26,600 bases of DNA from Chara braunii (GCA_003427395.1 BFEA01000245.1:1966324-1992923), one strand, 5' to 3'; shown: positions 1 to 10,761, counted from the stretch's first letter. A program made the numbers and translations. Notes: generated from the sequence alone by a model not told the origin.

Positions 1-125
1 AAAAAAAAAACAAAACAAAAAAAAAAAAAAAAACAAAAAACTAAAAAAAAAAAAAAACACAACAAAAGGCAAAAAAAAAAAAAAAAACGACATGCCAGAA
101 CGAAAATAAAAAATAAAAAAAGAAG
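1..125. repeat. A-rich low-complexity tract
   Basis: Almost pure A with scattered C and a few G. It could be the poly(A) tail of a plus-strand retroposon whose body lies left of the window, or simple low-complexity sequence. Nothing upstream is visible to decide. Confidence 0.8.
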
Positions 126-1176
126 GGGCCGGACACAAACCGGCACGGAAATGCTATCGACGGCAAGCGCGTCGAGATATTCGTCCGCATCGACGCATGC
201 TGTGTACCTGGCCCCGTGGGCGGGCTCTCTCGTTTAGTGGCGCGCTGTGAACAATTCGATATGCGCACCACTCTACACGCCCACCCGCCGTCGATTGCCT
301 TCATCTGTCGGGCCACGCTGAAACTTCGACCCCAAATCCGGCGCGCAGCGGACCATCGACCTGCCCGTCGCGGCCAATGCTGCTTAAGGGTTAGGATTGT
401 TGTGTTCTTATTATTTTGCCTCGGTGCTCTTCAATTAAGACGGGGCTCCTGTGTTAGAGGCCGCCATGTCAGTCGAGGACCTTGAGCGCGCGGTTCGTAT
501 GGTTGACCTACGGATCCTGCGTGTTCGGGATGCTAGTGAGGTTCCTATACCCTGACTTGTTGCGAAATGCAGACCGAGGAGTTCAATGTGCATGCGATCC
601 GGCTGGTAATTAGCCCACGAGCCGGAAGAAACCTGAGTGGCAGGATTTTTTGCAGGAGCACCGTCCGATTTCGCGATAGGTCCAGCGCTTTCCTTCCAGT
701 CGGTGCATTTAGGGCCGCCAAGGCTATCGTGTATGGGCCGCGCGCTTCAGAAACCACCTGTTATCGGGCTGGTCGGACCAGCAGGGAGTTGCCATGTGCT
801 CCCAAGTGGGCTTAGGCTTCTATAAGCACCATCTCGCGGGCTGTGTCAATCGATACCCATCCGACTGCCCTGCCCTAGTCCACGGTCCTGCTTGACGAGG
901 GTCTGTGGCGCTAAGGGGAAAACCCGCAGTATTACTGTGGACGGGCCGCACGTGAGCAAGGTATATGGGCGACAGGCTGTCTGAGCCGGTCGAAACTTGG
1001 TCTCCCCCAAAGTTTCCCTTAGCTCAGCCAAAGCGCAGATGGAATGAAGTCGTGAGAGAGTCGGGGTTAGTAGGAAGGGAGACTGCAGACGAGGGAGTAA
1101 GACTGGACGGAGGGAGTACGGAACGAGGGAACATGCGGGTACTGCACCCTCCAGCAGGTGGGCGATACCGGCCAAG
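126..1176. other. Non-coding stretch, no recognised gene
   Basis: Mixed, moderately GC-rich sequence. The open frames are short, overlap on both strands and show no recognisable protein motif. No RNA gene or element terminus was seen. Confidence 0.5.
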
Positions 1177-1300
1177 TACCAGCCGATAGCATAAGGGCCG
1201 GGCTTCTTCGATAGGCCACTCACTGTGCCAGCTGGTAGCATCAGGGTCGGGCTTCTTCGATAGGCCAGTCACTGTGCCAGCTGGTAGCATCACGGTCGGG
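1177..1300. repeat. 49-bp tandem repeat, about 2.5 copies
   Basis: Copies begin near 1177, 1226 and 1275. The shared words are CCAGC-GTAGCAT and GGGCTTCTTCGATAGGCCA, with the latter at 1201 and 1250. Copies 2 and 3 are nearly identical and copy 1 is more diverged. It lies in no coding frame I can support. Confidence 0.85.
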
Positions 1301-1709
1301 CAACGCTACGCAGTAGCAGACGGGGAAGCCGGGGCAGATAGAAAGGTCGCTGCGCTAAGGCGCTTGGTGACCGGTGGTGAGAATAGCAAGGCAGAGAGAG
1401 ATGGGCAGCAGGGGAAACCGGCAAGCGTGGCGAGCGAGGCAATGAGTGAAAGTAGGCTGGGGAAGTCGGGGTAAAGGGTCGAAAGAAGGTAAAGAGGAGT
1501 AGGGCGGACGCCGGACGTAGCAAAGGATGTAGTCTATAGAGAGAGGAAAAAAACAGATGCTGTCGGGGGCGTCGGTAGTGAGGAGCAGGAAGGCAGTAAG
1601 GGAAATGGGAAAGAACCTGGACGCAGGGTGCACCAAGTACATTCAGCGTTATGGATGAAGGAAAACCGAGATAGCGGGAAGTGGACACGGCGGGAAAAGA
1701 AACGGACAA
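1301..1709. other. Purine-rich non-coding stretch
   Basis: The plus strand is strongly biased to G and A, and the bias continues into the hairpin repeat to about 2110. The 139-aa minus-strand open frame here is simply a consequence of the pyrimidine-rich complement (Ser/Pro/Leu-rich) and is not called. Confidence 0.5.
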
Positions 1710-2150
1710 TATGTGCGAATTATAATGGAATCAAGTAGGAAAAGAGAGGATTCCAAAGTTTTTGAGGTGGGTGAATTCGAATTTGAGGATAGTTTTAGTG
1801 AAAGGTTAGTGTTGTAGGAGTTAGAAAGAAGAGTTAGTGCGCACGATATGGTGGAAGGAGAGACGATGGGGACAGGAGAATCGAGATTTCACTCGATTCT
1901 TGATATAATTGAGTGAAAGGAGATTATAAGTCGGGGTTTTGGGGACTGGCGAATTCGATTCTGAAGTTAGATTGGACAGAAAGTTAGTAAAAAGGAGGTT
2001 AGTACATAAAGGTGCTGCGTCGGGATATGGAGAGAAGGGTCGAGGAAGAGAAGCGGGAAAGAGATTTTTCGCTCAATTCTTAATGGAATCGAGCGAGATA
2101 AAGTGGTGAACAGGAGCTCTTAGTAGCTGCGAGGTAGATTATGAGGTTAG
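1710..2150. repeat. Degenerate ~180-bp tandem repeat with hairpins
   Basis: Two and a half diverged units. Each has a hairpin followed by a segment containing GAATTCGA and repeated GTTAGT words. The second hairpin pairs 1887-1898 with 1907-1918 (12 bp including one G-T wobble, 8-nt loop). The third pairs 2067-2078 with 2087-2098 (one A-C mismatch and one wobble). The first, near 1718-1735, is weak. The A:T pair at 1891/1914 is replaced by G:C at 2071/2094, so pairing is kept while sequence changes. Function unknown. Confidence 0.6.
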
Positions 2151-3664
2151 TTTCTAGTGTTAGTGGGTAGATTTTGGGATTCCACAGACAGGACCTGCGC
2201 CTGCAGAGCATTGAGTGCGAAGTTTCATGTATTTGGCCGCTTTCATATGATAGATTCATTTTTGTTTTTTTTTTATGCTACTTTGTTTCCTTTATTTTCT
2301 TGTTCGTCTATATTAACGCTTGGAAATAGTATCTCTAAACTCAAGGCTCAGGATGTATGGTCGGATTCTAATGAAGGAACCGTTAAGGAGAAAGGGGGGG
2401 CGGATCGGGAACTTACCAGGACGTAGCGGTTGTAATCGTAGTAGACTGTGGCCCGTCGTGCTTCGACCACTCAAGTCGAAGCTGGGTGTACCGTGAAAGA
2501 GAACCTGGCCTTGGATCAAGCAGGCGGGCGTAGCGTCGCGGGCGGACTTGACATCTGAGTAAGCCGGGAGGGTGAGGGAGAAACAAAGCAAGGTGATGAC
2601 GGAGGTTTGTCGGAGTGACCCCCTGGCTCAATGGATGGTGGGGACCAACAGCCTGCGGGATTCAATCGTGACATGAGTAGGTCGAGTGTTGCTCAATGCG
2701 TGTTGGATGTGTGAGCGTCCTCGTCTACGCTCCGTCGCTGCCCTGCTGCCTGTGTCCCGCTTGCTTCGCATGTGATTCCTTGCGGGTTGATGAGTTCATT
2801 GTGCGGTGTGACCTGGTTATGGATGTTGCCTTGCGCTCTGCTCGTCGGTTGCCGACCAGCTGGTCCGCTTGCCCTGTCGAGCTACGGTGCCAAACTGCGT
2901 GCTGATTGAGCCATCTTTGGTAAGTAGAACTGGTGCTACGGTTTGAATCAACAGCCGGCCTAAGATGTCAGACTGCCCCGAGTGTTGGTGAGGAGGACGT
3001 TGCCGACGATTATGAATCTGGCCTCCCGTTGGTTGAAGATTTACCCTTATCCATGCTCATTCGGTGAGCAGTGACAAGCGACGCGAGAATTACCCATCGA
3101 GCTTGTCAGACCATCAAAGTAGGCGTTGTCGTGAAGATCAGGTAGCCGTCATACAGTTGAAGACCTACCTAATTGTCGATGTGCTGCCTAATCTTGCAAA
3201 GTGAAGTAGTGAGAGCCCAACCATAGGGCGAACGCTGGCCAGGCTCGGGTAAGGACTGCACAGCCAAGTGTGCACACTCAGTCTGCTGCAAGGTTGATTG
3301 GACTACCCTGCTGCAGCAGCACAGCGTGGAAGAAGACGATGTTTTTAAGCCACAGGCGGTATCATGAGTTGTGGCCAGTGCATGCTGGGCCACGAAGCTC
3401 TAAGGAGTGGCTGAGTTTGTTGAGGGGTCGCCGGTGCGAATGTGGAGGGGTGTCAAGGAATTAGTGCTACGATTTGGGAGGTCGTCAGAGGATTGACTTC
3501 GGTGGTATGACTTCAGTTAACCAGGCTACGGCGCATTTCAGCTGCCATTGCGGGGCCCTCAGGCGAGTCAAGGAAACAAGCCCCTCTCGCGCGAGTCTGA
3601 GAGCACCCTTATGGTATCTGAGCGACTCAAACTTTCTTCTTCTGCCCTTCTTGCTCTAAGTGTA
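2151..3664. other. Non-coding stretch, no recognised gene
   Basis: No protein motif, RNA gene or element end was recognised. There is a T-rich run near 2262-2273. The similar words GTGCTACGGTTTG (about 2932) and GTGCTACGATTTG (about 3464) may be traces of an old repeat. Confidence 0.45.
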
Positions 3665-3785
3665 ATCTTGTTCTGAGAGGAAGGCGGCAGGCGGGATTGA
3701 AACCCGTAGGACCGCATTAAGACTGCCCACCGATTGCGGGAGCTCTGACGAAACTCAGGTGGAGTTCCGGAGGCAGGGAACCATC
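3665..3785. other. Left flank of element 1 with a tRNA T-arm-like word
   Basis: On the minus strand, around 3690-3712, the sequence GCGGTCCTAC is followed by GGGTTTCAATCCC, which resembles a T-stem-loop/B-box. A similar word pair occurs on the minus strand of element 2's LTRs. No acceptor stem or full cloverleaf can be built, so this is not called a tRNA. It may be a fragment of a repeat related to element 2's LTR. Confidence 0.3.
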
Positions 3786-3789
3786 AGGT
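3786..3789. repeat. Target-site duplication, left copy (AGGT)
   Basis: The four bases before the TGTTAC end of the left LTR match the four bases after the TTACA end of the right LTR at 13913-13916. A 4-bp rather than the common 5-bp duplication is the best fit. Confidence 0.7.
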
Positions 3790-5197
3790 TGTTACGATCC
3801 TGGCCAATTTTGAAGTCCACAATCATCAAAAAGTACAATGTTGTCCAATTGCGAAAAGAAATGAATGAACTTGAGCCCAATGCCGTCCAACTGCAAAAGA
3901 AATGAAAGAACTTGAGAGGAGAGAGAGGGAAAGAAGAAGAAGAAGAATTAAGAAAGAAGAAAGAGATGATGTATTCCAGCATAGACCAAAGACAAAGCTC
4001 TTCTTCTTCGCTCAACCTCCTCTTTATCTCCTCCTCTCTTATTCAAACAATAAATAAACAATAATAATGTTGAACAGCTGAACCAGAATCAATGTCCGAA
4101 TCCCACTTCTACTGCAGGCACAAGATGAGGTCCACCATAGCCATGGCAGCCCTTCTTCTTCCTCCACATATAGGCCGAGGCTATGGCGGACTACGGAGGT
4201 TTCAACCTCCGGTACAAAGGACAACCCCAAGCAGCTACACCGCTGCCCTTCTTCCAGGTCATCACCCAACAGCTATGCCGCTGCCCACTCAACCGCCATG
4301 CCTGACTCTGTCCGATCTTCCTTGATGCGGCACTACCCCCACTGGGGCCTTCCTCATGCAACGCCTAGCAAGGAGATGAAGATGGTGTCTACCATAGCCA
4401 GGTAAGTACCCTACCACTCCCCTCCTTGGTCCCCTTCTCCCTCCTCCTCCTACCGGCCGAGCTCCACCATAGCCAAGGTGGAAGCTCCCGGCTTCTTCCT
4501 CCCAGCAGCGCTGTAGAGCCCAACGCTCCTCCACCTAGCGCTCCAACAGCGTGACGCCCAACTCGCACACTGAAGAATGAGGCTGGGCTCTCCCACCTGC
4601 CTCTTGATATAGCGGCCTACTTGCCTCCTGGGCGGTGACTTCCAGGCCGCTCGGCCTCTCCAAGCAACCGGTACCTCCTCCGTTTCGGAGGGAAACATCA
4701 TTGCAGACCCTGATATTACCCGTACAGGCTCTACACTCAGACTGGTTGGACTGGTACTGGCCTAGACCTACCCTACCGCTACTGGACTCTAAAAATGCCA
4801 ACTTTGTCTTTTTCTGCTCGGCCTCCTGTACCCCTCACGCCAACTGCAGTGGGGTGCAGTATCGGCCTACCGGCCTACTTGAGTGTTTTTCCCCTACCCG
4901 AAGGGCCTCCCGGCCGCTAGCTTCGCCACTTGAGTGTTTTTCCCTGCTACAACCCTCGATGCCACGGCCACAGGTAAGTACCGTCCCTACGGGCCTACCA
5001 AACAAGCAAGTACCTTTGCGGGTCCCACACACACTCATATCAACAAGCACTCAGACAGGCATGCAGGTCACAAGCACACACACAGACAGACTTAGAAAAC
5101 ACAGCAGAATGCGGGAATATCATCAAGGCATCCATTCCATCGGCAGAACTTCAGAAATCAGCGGTGTTCTCAGTCTGTGTTTTGACGGGTCATTACA
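3790..5197 (-). repeat. 3' LTR of element 1
   Basis: Direct repeat of 12505-13912. On the minus strand it starts TGTAATGACCCG and ends GGATCGTAACA, giving the TG...CA ends of an LTR. The U5 side (3836-3918) holds a 42-bp tandem duplication, and next to it is a pyrimidine-rich run on the minus strand. Relative to the other LTR it has an 8-nt insertion near 4193-4210 that creates a GGAGGT/ACCTCC hairpin. Confidence 0.95.
4605..4611 (-). promoter_or_regulatory. TATA-like box in 3' LTR of element 1
   Basis: On the minus strand TATATCA is followed by AGAGGC, then CCCAGCC and CATTC. The same words occur in the same order after the TATA box of element 2's LTR (18811). It is the counterpart of 13318-13324 in the 5' LTR. 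Confidence 0.5.
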
Positions 5198-5217
5198 CTA
5201 CCCCCCCCTCAAAAGCG
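5198..5217 (-). other. Polypurine tract of element 1
   Basis: Read on the minus strand, a TTTTGAG word runs into eight consecutive G and then TAG, directly abutting the TGTAATG start of the 3' LTR. This is where plus-strand DNA synthesis is primed in LTR retrotransposons. Confidence 0.85.
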
Positions 5218-5298
5218 AGGTCCCTTCGAGCGAGTAACTCATTCAGAGTCCTTGCACAATGCATCGTAGGCGTAGATAGCGAAGAGAGATCGGGTGAA

Positions 5299-6654
5299 TT
5301 ATGTAGGAGTCAGGGTAGCAGTGAATTTTGGTTGCTGTTCAGAGCTTATCAATCGTTCGTAGGCGTTCACAACACGCGGTGCACTCTGTAGTAAGTCTTT
5401 CTTAGCAATCCAGTAGAAATCGTCCAACGGATGGTACAGAAAATGGACCTTGTACTGTGTGTTTCTTCCTTTCCCACTGTGTTCGACAATCCTATCAACC
5501 TCATGACCGCCATTGATTGTGCGGGGAATCATTGATTCTCGATACTTGAAAGTTTCAGGTGATTCATACGGAAACAACTTTGATGCGTGGAAGACTGGGT
5601 ATGTGCGCAGGTGCAAAGGCACATCAATCATGTAAGAAGGATCGAAAGAATCACTCCCTACCTGGTTCAAGACCTTCCACGGACCGTAGTACTGAGGGAG
5701 AAGTTTTCTTGACACACCCTCCTCTTCGGAGAACTCAGACATCTTGACCCAGACATAACTTCCCACTGTGAAAGGCGTAGGCTGGCGCTTCTTGTTTGCG
5801 TGTTTGATCATGGCACTGCGTCGCCTTTCCATAGCTGCGACAGCAACCTTGAGCAACCGATCGTACTTAGCGCTGTAGCCTGGCTGGCCAGGTGTCAAAC
5901 CACGAGGCTGTTCAGGGAACAGGTAGGATAGAGGATTGCGAATTTTCCATCCAAGATGCAGCCGGTTAGGAGTCATACCGGTGGAGGAGTGGATGGAGTT
6001 GTTGTACAACCCTTGCACATTCGGCAATTCCTCATCCCAAGAGTTCTGATCAGGCACAATTAAGGCTCGAAGAAGTTGGATCACAGTCTGGTTTATCTCC
6101 TCGGCCAGTCCATTGCCTTCGGGATGTCGACTAGATGTCATCTTGAGTTTCATGTCATAGACCTGGGAGGTGAAGTCCTTCCATTCTGCGCTTATGAACC
6201 TAGTGTCCTGGTCACTCACAAGAGTTTTCGGGGGCCCACACTGCAGAATGTATCTTTTGTGAAACTCTTTGATNACAAGGTCAGTTGGGGCGTGAGGTGG
6301 TAGTGGNATCAGATTCAAAAACTTCGAAAAACGATNGACAATCACCATAACTTGGGAATAACCGTTTCTGCTCTTCTTCCCCATGTCCGTGAAGTCAATA
6401 GAAACAGACTCCCCCGGACCGTCAGGAATAGGAAGAGGGTGCAGCAGCCCATAAGGCTTTTGCCGAGACGGTTTAATGCGTTGACAAACTTCACACTCAG
6501 CCACAAACCTTTGCGCCATTCTTTTCATACCAGGCCACACAAAATTTTCCAACAGATTCCCGTATGTCTTCTCAACACCGAAATGTCCACTCCGGCCATG
6601 AGCCAAATCCAAGAAGTGAGTAATGATTGGCTCATGATTGGGTACACGGTACAC
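5299..6654 (-). pseudogene. pol: Integrase and chromodomain part of pol (element 1)
   Basis: This is the C-terminal pol segment, placed in another frame by the 7-bp duplication at 6641-6654. It carries the HHCC zinc-binding motif (two His near 6600 and 6585, CEVC near 6495-6484). It then has the catalytic-core acidic residues: Asp in SIDFTDM (about 6396), Asp in SDQDTRF (about 6213) and Glu in GNGLAEE (about 6102). The second Asp-Glu spacing is one residue longer than the usual 35, and GLAE replaces the common GQTE. A GPWKVL/YPVFHASKL region follows, then a chromodomain-like tail (about 5515-5360, EVDRIVEH to APRVVNAYE) that directs integration to chromatin in this family. One of the usual aromatic cage positions is Phe rather than Trp. 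Three ambiguous bases lie here (6274, 6307, 6336). The open frame extends back to 6786, but its first ~45 codons are out-of-frame sequence. Confidence 0.9.
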
Positions 6655-6970
6655 ACAACCGGTCATGCTTACCGTAGCGTCGGAAGAGAAGGCCCTTACA
6701 TTCATGGAAATCAGGCTGACTACTAGGGTCAGCCCGAATCTGCTCAAGGATGGGACTGAGTTCCGGATCCTTGGCAGTGTGCTCAATGAGTTCCTCTTTC
6801 AGATTCTTACGAAGGTCATAGGAACCCACAATGCAAGTCATATATTCGGGGCGGCGAGACAAAGCATCTGCAACACGATTATAGCAGCCTTTCTTGTGTT
6901 TGGGTTCAAAATCATACACATCAATCTCATGCAGCCATCTAGTCAATGTGGTTGATGGGTTAACCTGTGT
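6632..6970 (-). pseudogene. pol: RNase H end and connection region of pol (element 1)
   Basis: Same frame as the upstream pol segments, separated from them by the TAG at 6971-6973. It contains the ...DVYDFEPKHKKG...NRVADALSRRP motif that closes the gypsy RNase H domain and leads to the integrase. It is homologous through GLLFRRYGKHDRLCVP, then runs out of frame because GTGTACC (minus strand) is duplicated at 6641-6654 and stops at 6632. The protein as written therefore cannot reach the integrase without a frameshift. Confidence 0.85.
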
Positions 6971-7846
6971 CTAAATCCATTTCAAAGTTTCGTGGTCTGA
7001 GAACACTTTGAAATAACGACCCAAGAGGTAGTGCTTCCAGTGGTCTAGTGCCTCTCTCAAGGCATAAAGCTCTCTCATGTAGGTGGAAGCGGCTACCTTG
7101 TGGCTGGGCATGCGTTTGCTGTAATATTCAAGCGGACGTAAGCCATCACTATCATCTTGCTGCAGCACCGCACCAATCCCATACAAACTCGCATCCGTAG
7201 TTACTACGAATGTAAGCTTGGGGTCCGCAATGCGGAGTACCGGATGACTCACCAAAGCCTCTTTCAATGCTTCAAAGGCTGTCGTGCATTCTTCATTCCA
7301 TGCGTAGGACACATTCTTGCTTGTTAGTCTAGACAGCGGACGGGCGATGATAGAGAACTTAGGCACAAACTTACGGTAATATGACGCAAGACCAAGAAAA
7401 GAACGCAGCTCGCGGACATTCGCAAGTTGGGGCCATTTTTGGATGACCTCAACTTTGGTTGCCTCGGGCTCTAGGCCTGCAGCAGACAACCGATGTCCAA
7501 GGTAGATGACGCTGTCCCTCCCAAACTCAGATTTCTCCAAGTTGAGATGGAGCTGCGCGTCCTTGAGGATCTGCATCACTTCCTCAAGGTGTCTCATGTG
7601 CTCTTCCATCGATTTGCTGAAGATTAGTATGTCATCCAAATATACAACAACAAATCGATTGATCTGATTGCGAAATACCTTATCCATGAGACTTTGAAAG
7701 GTGTCTGGTGCATTCGTGAGACCGAAGGGTATGACTGTGAACTCGTACAGCCCATCGCGAGTCTTGAATGCAGTTTTGTGCTGGTTTGCAGGTTCGACCT
7801 CAATCTGGTGGTAGCCAGACTTGAGATCGATCTTGCTGAAGCCTTT
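6971..7846 (-). pseudogene. pol: RT core and RNase H part of pol (element 1)
   Basis: It continues the RT fold directly after the TGA at 7847-7849 in the same frame: [21 protein letters not shown], then the catalytic YLDD at 7642-7631. The thumb/connection (SFLGLASYYRKF) follows, then RNase H with FVVTTDASLYGIG (catalytic Asp near 7195) and the RELYALREAL motif. It ends with SDHETLKWI at a TAG (6971-6973). Every core motif expected of a gypsy RT is present and unaltered, so the stops look recent. The first ATG inside this segment is at 7687, but it is not a biological start. Confidence 0.9.
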
Positions 7847-9238
7847 TCACCCACCTGCAGCATCAAGCAAATCATCGATACGTGGCAAAGGATATGCATT
7901 CTTTCTCGTGATCCGATTCAACACGCGATAGTCAATACACATCCGCAACTTAGCTCCTTTCTTAGGGACAAACAGCACCGGTGCACCAAACTCAGACTCA
8001 CTTGGTTTGATCCATCCCTTCTCAATCATATCATCAATCTGCCGTCGCAACTCCTCCAATTCGCCTGAGCCCATACGATAGACGCAACCCTTTGGAGGAG
8101 TGCTACCTTCGATCAACTCGATCTTGTGTCGGACCGGACGCACGGGGACTCCATGCGGTTCGGCCAAGACTTCTGGAAATCGGTTGAGAAGGTTGCGAAT
8201 TTCTGTTGGGATCTTCGGAGGTGGATCATCACTCTCGGGTGCAAGCATACTAGATGGCATAGGTATAGCCAACACAACAGGATTGGAGGTGGAATCATTT
8301 GGACTAGAGGTAGATTTAGTAGAGGTAGAAGTAGTTGCCTCAGAAGTAGAAACAGCATGCAAAGTAAAGTCGTTATGTACAACAAAAATTGAAGGCACAT
8401 GAGCAGGCCTAACAAAGGCTATATACATTTGCTCATCAGTTTTGAGCCTGCGCCACTTTTTGCAGAACTGCATTGCATTGAGAATGGTTATTTGGGACTC
8501 GCGCGGCTCATCCAAGAGGACTGGACGCTCGATTCCCGTGGCATCTTTGACCATGAATTGTGAGTACTTCCACGTGGTTCTTTCACATTGGGCCTGCAAC
8601 CAGCCCAAGCCAATAACCGCGTCGAAGGGGCACTGATCAAGGACATAGAAGTTCAACTCATGCGTAATAATGCGATCAGCGTCAAAGGTAGTGCGCACAC
8701 CTTTGACTGCATGCGTAGAAGTGACAACCTCTTGGTTGCCCACCTGGGTCCGACAAGGATTCTGCAAAGTCACTTGCTTCATCCCCAAGAGTGCCTTACG
8801 AATGCCGTGCGGTGAGAAGTAGTTGGCGGTTGCGCCACAATCAGCCAACACACGGATGTAACGGCCATTAATGTAGAGTTTGAAGAAAATCAGCTTCATC
8901 CTCCCTTGCGCGCGTTCTTGCTTCATGTGAGCCCAGCGTGTCAACAGAGCATGGAAGTCAATTTCTTCCGGCTCTACCCAAGGCTCCTGGTACAGGATAT
9001 GGATCTTCTCAGCCTTGGAATCAGCATCAGATGGGGTTTCAGGAGAGGTTTGCTGAGTGGGATCAGAATCCAAAGAAGAATCTGTACTCACATGTTCAGC
9101 CTCTCCATCCGTAGAGTGTGCTGATGATGCCTCTACCCCCGTTGCTGGTTTCTCTGCTGCAATCTGAAACAGTGTTGGACTGAATGTCCTGGTTTGGTGC
9201 AATGCAGGCAAACCCCTCTCTTTAACCTGTTCTTCCAC
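7847..9238 (-). pseudogene. pol: Protease and RT N-terminal part of pol (element 1)
   Basis: This frame opens right after a TGA at 9241-9239 with no ATG. It overlaps the end of gag by 106 nt in the -1 frame, so pol was probably made as a Gag-Pol fusion by frameshifting. The retropepsin motif is [12 protein letters not shown] (Asp codon at 8842-8840), with Cys where DSGA normally has Ser, and an IGLGWL-type motif follows downstream. A Ser/Thr-rich linker follows, then the RT N-terminus: [48 protein letters not shown] at 7847-7849 cuts the RT here. The Cys substitution in the protease may or may not abolish activity. Confidence 0.9.
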
Positions 9239-10503
9239 TCACTTTCACTGATCCGGAAATCTACCCACGATTTTGTGGCAGGATCTTCCGGTTTAGGTGG
9301 AATCTTTGCTCCCTTGGGAAGAAGGATAGTGTTAGTGTTGTTCTTCATTGTGGTCCTCGGTCCCTTGTTTTTAAAGGCAGTCTTCTTAAAGGCATTCATG
9401 GATTCCTCATCATTCACCAACTCAGACTCGTGGGCTGACGAAGAGCATGATGCCTCACAACCTTGCTCTTGATGGTCATCAAAAGAAGGGTTGTCTGCGA
9501 GGATCTCCTCGTCATCCTCTAGCAGATCGTGTGCTGCTAAACGGTTGCTGCCAAAAAACCGTTTGCGACCAAGGGCTCTTTTGCCACTCGATCCACCCAG
9601 GAGGTCTTGTGCCTCCAGCTTGACTATATCCCGCATGAGGGAAAGCCAATTTGTATATTCCGCGAGTTTGAGGCCCAGGCGACGAATTTCAGCAGAGGGG
9701 ACCGTTGCTTTTATCACATCCAAGCAAGATTGTGCAGTTATTTCCAAATTGGGAGTAGCAAAGAGCTTACTGACATACTGCTGCAGACTTTGCATGGTGC
9801 CAGTCCACTTGTTGTGCTTGAGTTTATCAAGCTTAAGTCTTGCTTTTGCTGCAGCATGTGGATCGGCATACTGTTGAATCAAGAGATCCTCAAGTGTGGC
9901 TACAGGCGTAGCCTTCAGCCATTTGTTCAGGTCTATACGTTTATAGCCTGCTTGTACAACTTGGATTTCTAGAAATCCTCTCACGGCGGGTTCCACATTG
10001 GTCCCAAGGACCGACGACTGAGTGACTGGGGGTGTCCCCAACACATCAAAGTAGGACCGCATGGTGTTGATCCATGACTCGACGTCGTCTTTTCCGTCAT
10101 ACTTGGACGAAATTTCTGCCGCCTTCCTGTCGAGGTAAGCAAAGTTGTTGCCCGGCCCAACCATTGCTGGGTCCGGACCCGGGGCTGCAACAGTTCCAGA
10201 AGTCCCTGCACCACCACTTGCCGCTGCAGCAGCAGCAGCAGCAGCAGGGTCTGGACTTGCTGCAGATCCGCTTTGGCTGTTAACCACACTCAAAGAAGAA
10301 GAAGAAGTAGAAGGAGAAGAAGTAAACGTAGTCAGTGGGGCAAAACTGGACTGACATGCAGCATTGGAGGCAGGGTAGGTGAGTGAAGAGACGATTTGAG
10401 CCTGCTGCGAACTAGCAAACTGTTGCATCTGATCGCGGTGCTGCTGCGCCATCTTGACCATGTCTTCGCGCAACTCCTTGAGTTGCTTAAACACCTGTGC
10501 GAT
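9133..10503 (-). pseudogene. gag: Gag main part with zinc knuckle (element 1)
   Basis: Capsid/nucleocapsid precursor. It lies in the same frame as the short N-terminal piece upstream, separated only by the TAA at 10506-10504. In order it has: a short coiled-coil-like start (KQLKELREDMVKMAQQH), a Ser-rich low-complexity stretch, a poly-Ala run from a (GCA)n tract (about 10214-10245), a Retrotrans_gag-like capsid region (WINTMRSYFDVL onward), an acidic linker, and one CCHC zinc knuckle of CX2CX4HX4C form ([14 protein letters not shown], 9210-9169). It ends at a TAG right after CGGGGG. There is no ATG at its 5' end, since 10494 is GTG, so it is a continuation rather than an independent gene. Confidence 0.85.
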
Positions 10504-10761
10504 TTAGCCAATATGGTCCTCAGCAACCCGGACCCCTGCTAAGGCTCTGAGGAGGGGAACCGTTTTCTCTTCTACCTCCTCATCAATCAGAGCGGACACG
10601 GTGCTAAGGACGGCCTCGTGAGCCTGCACCTTATCCCTTCTTTCTCTCTCTTTCTCTTCCTCCTCCCTCTTCAAGGCTTTCTCGTAGAAGAACTGATACT
10701 GCGTTTTTTCTAACTCAGGGGTAGCATCCATCTGCAGTTTCCAATCTNCTGCAGATGCCAT
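10504..10761 (-). pseudogene. gag: Gag N-terminal piece (element 1)
   Basis: I place the start at the ATG at 10761 (MASA...), although the frame is open upstream to 10872. It encodes about 85 residues rich in Glu/Lys/Arg (a likely coiled coil), followed by LIDEEVEEKTVPLLRAL, and ends at an in-frame TAA (10506-10504). The next codon continues the same frame into the main Gag segment. One ambiguous base (10748) falls in the fifth codon. It is most simply the true Gag N-terminus cut off by a nonsense mutation. Confidence 0.7.

Noticed and set aside
1290-1709. 139-aa minus-strand open frame
   Set aside because: Low-complexity Ser/Pro/Leu translation of a pyrimidine-rich strand with no homology signal.
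3685-3755. Minus-strand tRNA gene
   Set aside because: Only a T-arm-like segment is present; the acceptor stem does not pair and no normal anticodon arm can be drawn.
4635-5237. 200-aa plus-strand open frame in the 3' LTR of element 1
   Set aside because: It lies inside the LTR, is broken differently in the other LTR and has no recognisable domain.
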